Positions 60,118-64,000 of a stretch of DNA of 64,000 nucleotides are shown one piece after another. The notes beneath the pieces are model-generated. The model was not told the origin of the DNA, did not search any database, and was given only the letters and a program-made list of their open reading frames with translations. The translations under genes were made by a program, and so were the position numbers. The stretch is from contig NZ_FNVR01000011.1 in assembly GCF_900108085.1 (NCBI RefSeq), positions 1 through 64,000 of the forward strand, read 5' to 3'. Every line of letters begins with the position of its first letter. Within the stretch, counting starts at the first letter, position 1. Origin of the DNA: Algoriphagus boritolerans DSM 17298 = JCM 18970 (GTDB lineage Bacteria; Bacteroidota; Bacteroidia; Cytophagales; Cyclobacteriaceae).

Positions 60118-61428
60118 ATGAAAAAGTACTATTGCCTGTTTTTATCCCTCCTTCTGTTTTCTTCATTTCCGGCAAATGCAAAAACATTCCCGGATCGTTT
60201 ACATGAGGAAAAAACACCACTTTCAGCGGGAGATTATACGCTTGTAATTGAAGGGTTTGACTGGGGGCCTGCTGTGAATAAGGTCATTCTTAGTCTTGGA
60301 GAAACGGTCACGGAGACCAACCCAACAGAGTTTGTGGTTTATGCTTCCCGCTCATCCAGCGATGGAGAAATTTCACCCACAACTGCCTCGGGACAGCGGT
60401 CGGTCGTTTATTCCTACCTATCTGATGCGAAAGGCAACCGAACTGAGACCGGGGAATTCGTGACACTCGTACTTGCTGTGAGTCCTGTTCAGGCTATCGG
60501 ATCGCCAATTCAATATTTTCGATCCAAAGGAAATGTATGGATCGACTACAAGCTAACCGTAGTTCAGACCTCCTCCGGAAAAGTCTGGAATACCGAAAAA
60601 GGGCGAATCATGCCCTTAGTAGATCAGTTTGACCTTAATGGTAAGTTCAAGCACAGTGAAACGCTCACGTTATCCTATGCCAGCTATGCACCAAAATCAG
60701 TCAGTGAAAATGCTCCCCTGATCATTTGGCTGCATGGAGGTGGAGAGGGAGGCACTGATCCGACGATCCCACTTCTCGGAAACCGAGCAGCAAATTATGC
60801 CTCATCAGAAATTCAGCAGTTTTTTGGCGATGGGGCATACGTGTTGGTTCCTCAAGCTCCGACTTTTTGGATGCAGGGAGAAAATGGAATGACCCGAGGT
60901 CAAACCAACGATATCTACAATGTGGCACTGATGGCTTTGATTCAGGATTTCGTCAAATCCAATCCCAAAATCGATCCGAAAAGAATTTATGTAGGAGGTT
61001 GCTCCAATGGTGGCTATATGTCATTAAAGCTGATTTTGGAGCATCCTGATTATTTTGCAGCGGGGTATATTTCCGCTTTGGCCTACAACAATGAATTCAT
61101 CACCGACACCCAGGTCCAATCGATCAAGAATGTGCCCATTTGGTTTGTTCACTCCAAAGACGATTCGACCACAAAACCAGATGAAACGGTAGTTCCCCTA
61201 TACAAGCGACTTAAAGAAGCTGGCGCAAAAAACGTCCATTTCAGTTATTATGACCACGTTACTGACATTACCGGATTTTATGGTGGAAAAGATTATCACT
61301 ATCCTGGTCACTGGTCTTGGATCTACTCGCATGCCAATGTAGCCCGAACGGATTTTGACGGTTCGCCTGTTTATGTTGACGGGAGACCTGTCAGCATCAT
61401 GGAGTGGATGGCTATACAGAAAAAGTAG
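60118..61428 (+). CDS. secreted alpha/beta-hydrolase (esterase / prolyl-oligopeptidase-like)
   Basis: A 436-residue exported hydrolase: signal peptide (CLFLSLLLFSSFPANA), an N-terminal immunoglobulin-like domain (residues about 35-185; YTLVIEGFDWGPAVNKVILS), then an alpha/beta-hydrolase domain. LIIWLHGGGEGGTD forms the oxyanion loop region, the nucleophile serine lies in YVGGCSNGGYMS, and an acid and a histidine are plausible in HSKDDSTTKPDE and HYPGHWSW. The group includes peptidases and carbohydrate esterases; the substrate is unknown. Confidence 0.8.
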   Translation: MKKYYCLFLSLLLFSSFPANAKTFPDRLHEEKTPLSAGDYTLVIEGFDWGPAVNKVILSLGETVTETNPTEFVVYASRSSSDGEISPTTASGQRSVVYSYLSDAKGNRTETGEFVTLVLAVSPVQAIGSPIQYFRSKGNVWIDYKLTVVQTSSGKVWNTEKGRIMPLVDQFDLNGKFKHSETLTLSYASYAPKSVSENAPLIIWLHGGGEGGTDPTIPLLGNRAANYASSEIQQFFGDGAYVLVPQAPTFWMQGENGMTRGQTNDIYNVALMALIQDFVKSNPKIDPKRIYVGGCSNGGYMSLKLILEHPDYFAAGYISALAYNNEFITDTQVQSIKNVPIWFVHSKDDSTTKPDETVVPLYKRLKEAGAKNVHFSYYDHVTDITGFYGGKDYHYPGHWSWIYSHANVARTDFDGSPVYVDGRPVSIMEWMAIQKK

Positions 61429-61609
61429 GGTACAATTTGGAGATTTTAAAAATTAATTTTCATCTAGAAACTGCCTGCAAGACTGTTTTATTGTCAGAAT
61501 GATTCCCTGCTGGGATCAAAGTTCCCCGAGCGGATGACACCTGTGGCATGTCGGAATGACTTAGACTGGCTCGATTTCATGACAAGAGTCATAGTTTTTA
61601 TCAATGAAA

Positions 61610-61624
61610 AAATAATTACTATAA
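61610..61624 (+). promoter_or_regulatory. possible Fur/PerR-type box before katG
   Basis: AAATAATTACTATAA matches the PerR-box pattern (TTATAATnATTATAA) at 11 of 14 fixed positions, about 55 bp before the katG start. PerR commonly represses katG in other bacteria. In AT-rich DNA such a match can arise by chance, so this is tentative. Confidence 0.3.
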
Positions 61625-61666
61625 AGATTCTTTTTGGTAAATTCGTACTCTAGTTTAAATCAATAA

Positions 61667-63895
<2,229 letters not shown>

Positions 63896-63916
63896 AAGTA
63901 AAAGTTGTTAGCACTG

Positions 63917-63955
63917 AGAAAAGCGGTTTCGAAAGGGACCGCTTTTCTGTTTTTA
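63917..63955 (+). terminator. terminator after katG
   Basis: AGAAAAGCGGT (63917-63927) pairs perfectly with ACCGCTTTTCT (63938-63948), followed by GTTTTTAG. A strong 11-bp stem. Confidence 0.85.
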
Positions 63956-64000
63956 GTTGGAAAGGCTCGAGGGCGAAAAAAACAATTAGTGTATCCGTAC

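Overview
The window looks like a chromosomal segment of a Bacteroidota bacterium, most likely order Cytophagales (Cyclobacteriaceae/Algoriphagus-like). The basis is gene content: fused assimilatory nitrate reductase, DUF4202, DUF2141, a putative-porin family protein, a TonB-receptor-like barrel with a carboxypeptidase-regulatory N-terminus, o-succinylbenzoate-route menaquinone genes, GH95 fucosidase and MiaE. AT-rich spacers with Bacteroidota-type palindromes and weak Shine-Dalgarno signals agree with this. The genus is inference.

Layout. 1-16.3 kb is a complete nitrate/nitrite assimilation island. It holds mobA and cobA (Mo-cofactor and siroheme supply), an outer-membrane porin, a rubredoxin/siroheme-reductase-like protein, a fused Mo-nitrate reductase with its own FAD/BFD electron-input module, a NarK-type transporter, a NarX/NarL-like two-component pair, DUF4202, and nirD/nirB. 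Every promoter-bearing gap of this island carries TACGTA and/or TACTTAT boxes, which suggests one regulon controlled by the local response regulator. 16.3-18.2 kb is a scar region with an IS66 transposase remnant, a secreted rhodanese, tRNA-Ser(GCT) and a small orphan ORF behind a perfect 26-bp palindrome. 18.4-30.7 kb holds a PAS protein, a large uncharacterised protein, a GH95 fucosidase, a TlpA-like thioredoxin, Tex, a WYL-regulator remnant and a large outer-membrane barrel. 31-34.6 kb holds a small protein coupled to an XRE-S24 repressor, a membrane-anchored TIR protein, a hypothetical protein and a 2OG-Fe(II) oxygenase.

34.6-48.5 kb interleaves menaquinone genes (menE, menB, and a menF-menD set with a hotdog thioesterase) with histidine utilisation genes (hutG; hutH-hutI-hutU with a divergent LysR regulator), and is rich in REP-like palindromes. 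48.5-64 kb is mostly housekeeping and envelope: histidine phosphatase, zinc-ribbon coiled-coil protein with Nif3, lpxK plus a putative porin, miaE, an ABC permease, a GMC oxidoreductase, an acyl-CoA-dehydrogenase-like flavoprotein, a secreted esterase and katG.

The most interesting material is the putative TACGTA/TACTTAT nitrate regulon, the nitrate reductase fusion with its degenerate siroheme-rubredoxin partner, the S24-repressor/TIR locus, and the family of intergenic palindromes. I saw no CRISPR array, rRNA operon or intact insertion sequence. All assignments are by eye from the translated sequence; no database search was run.
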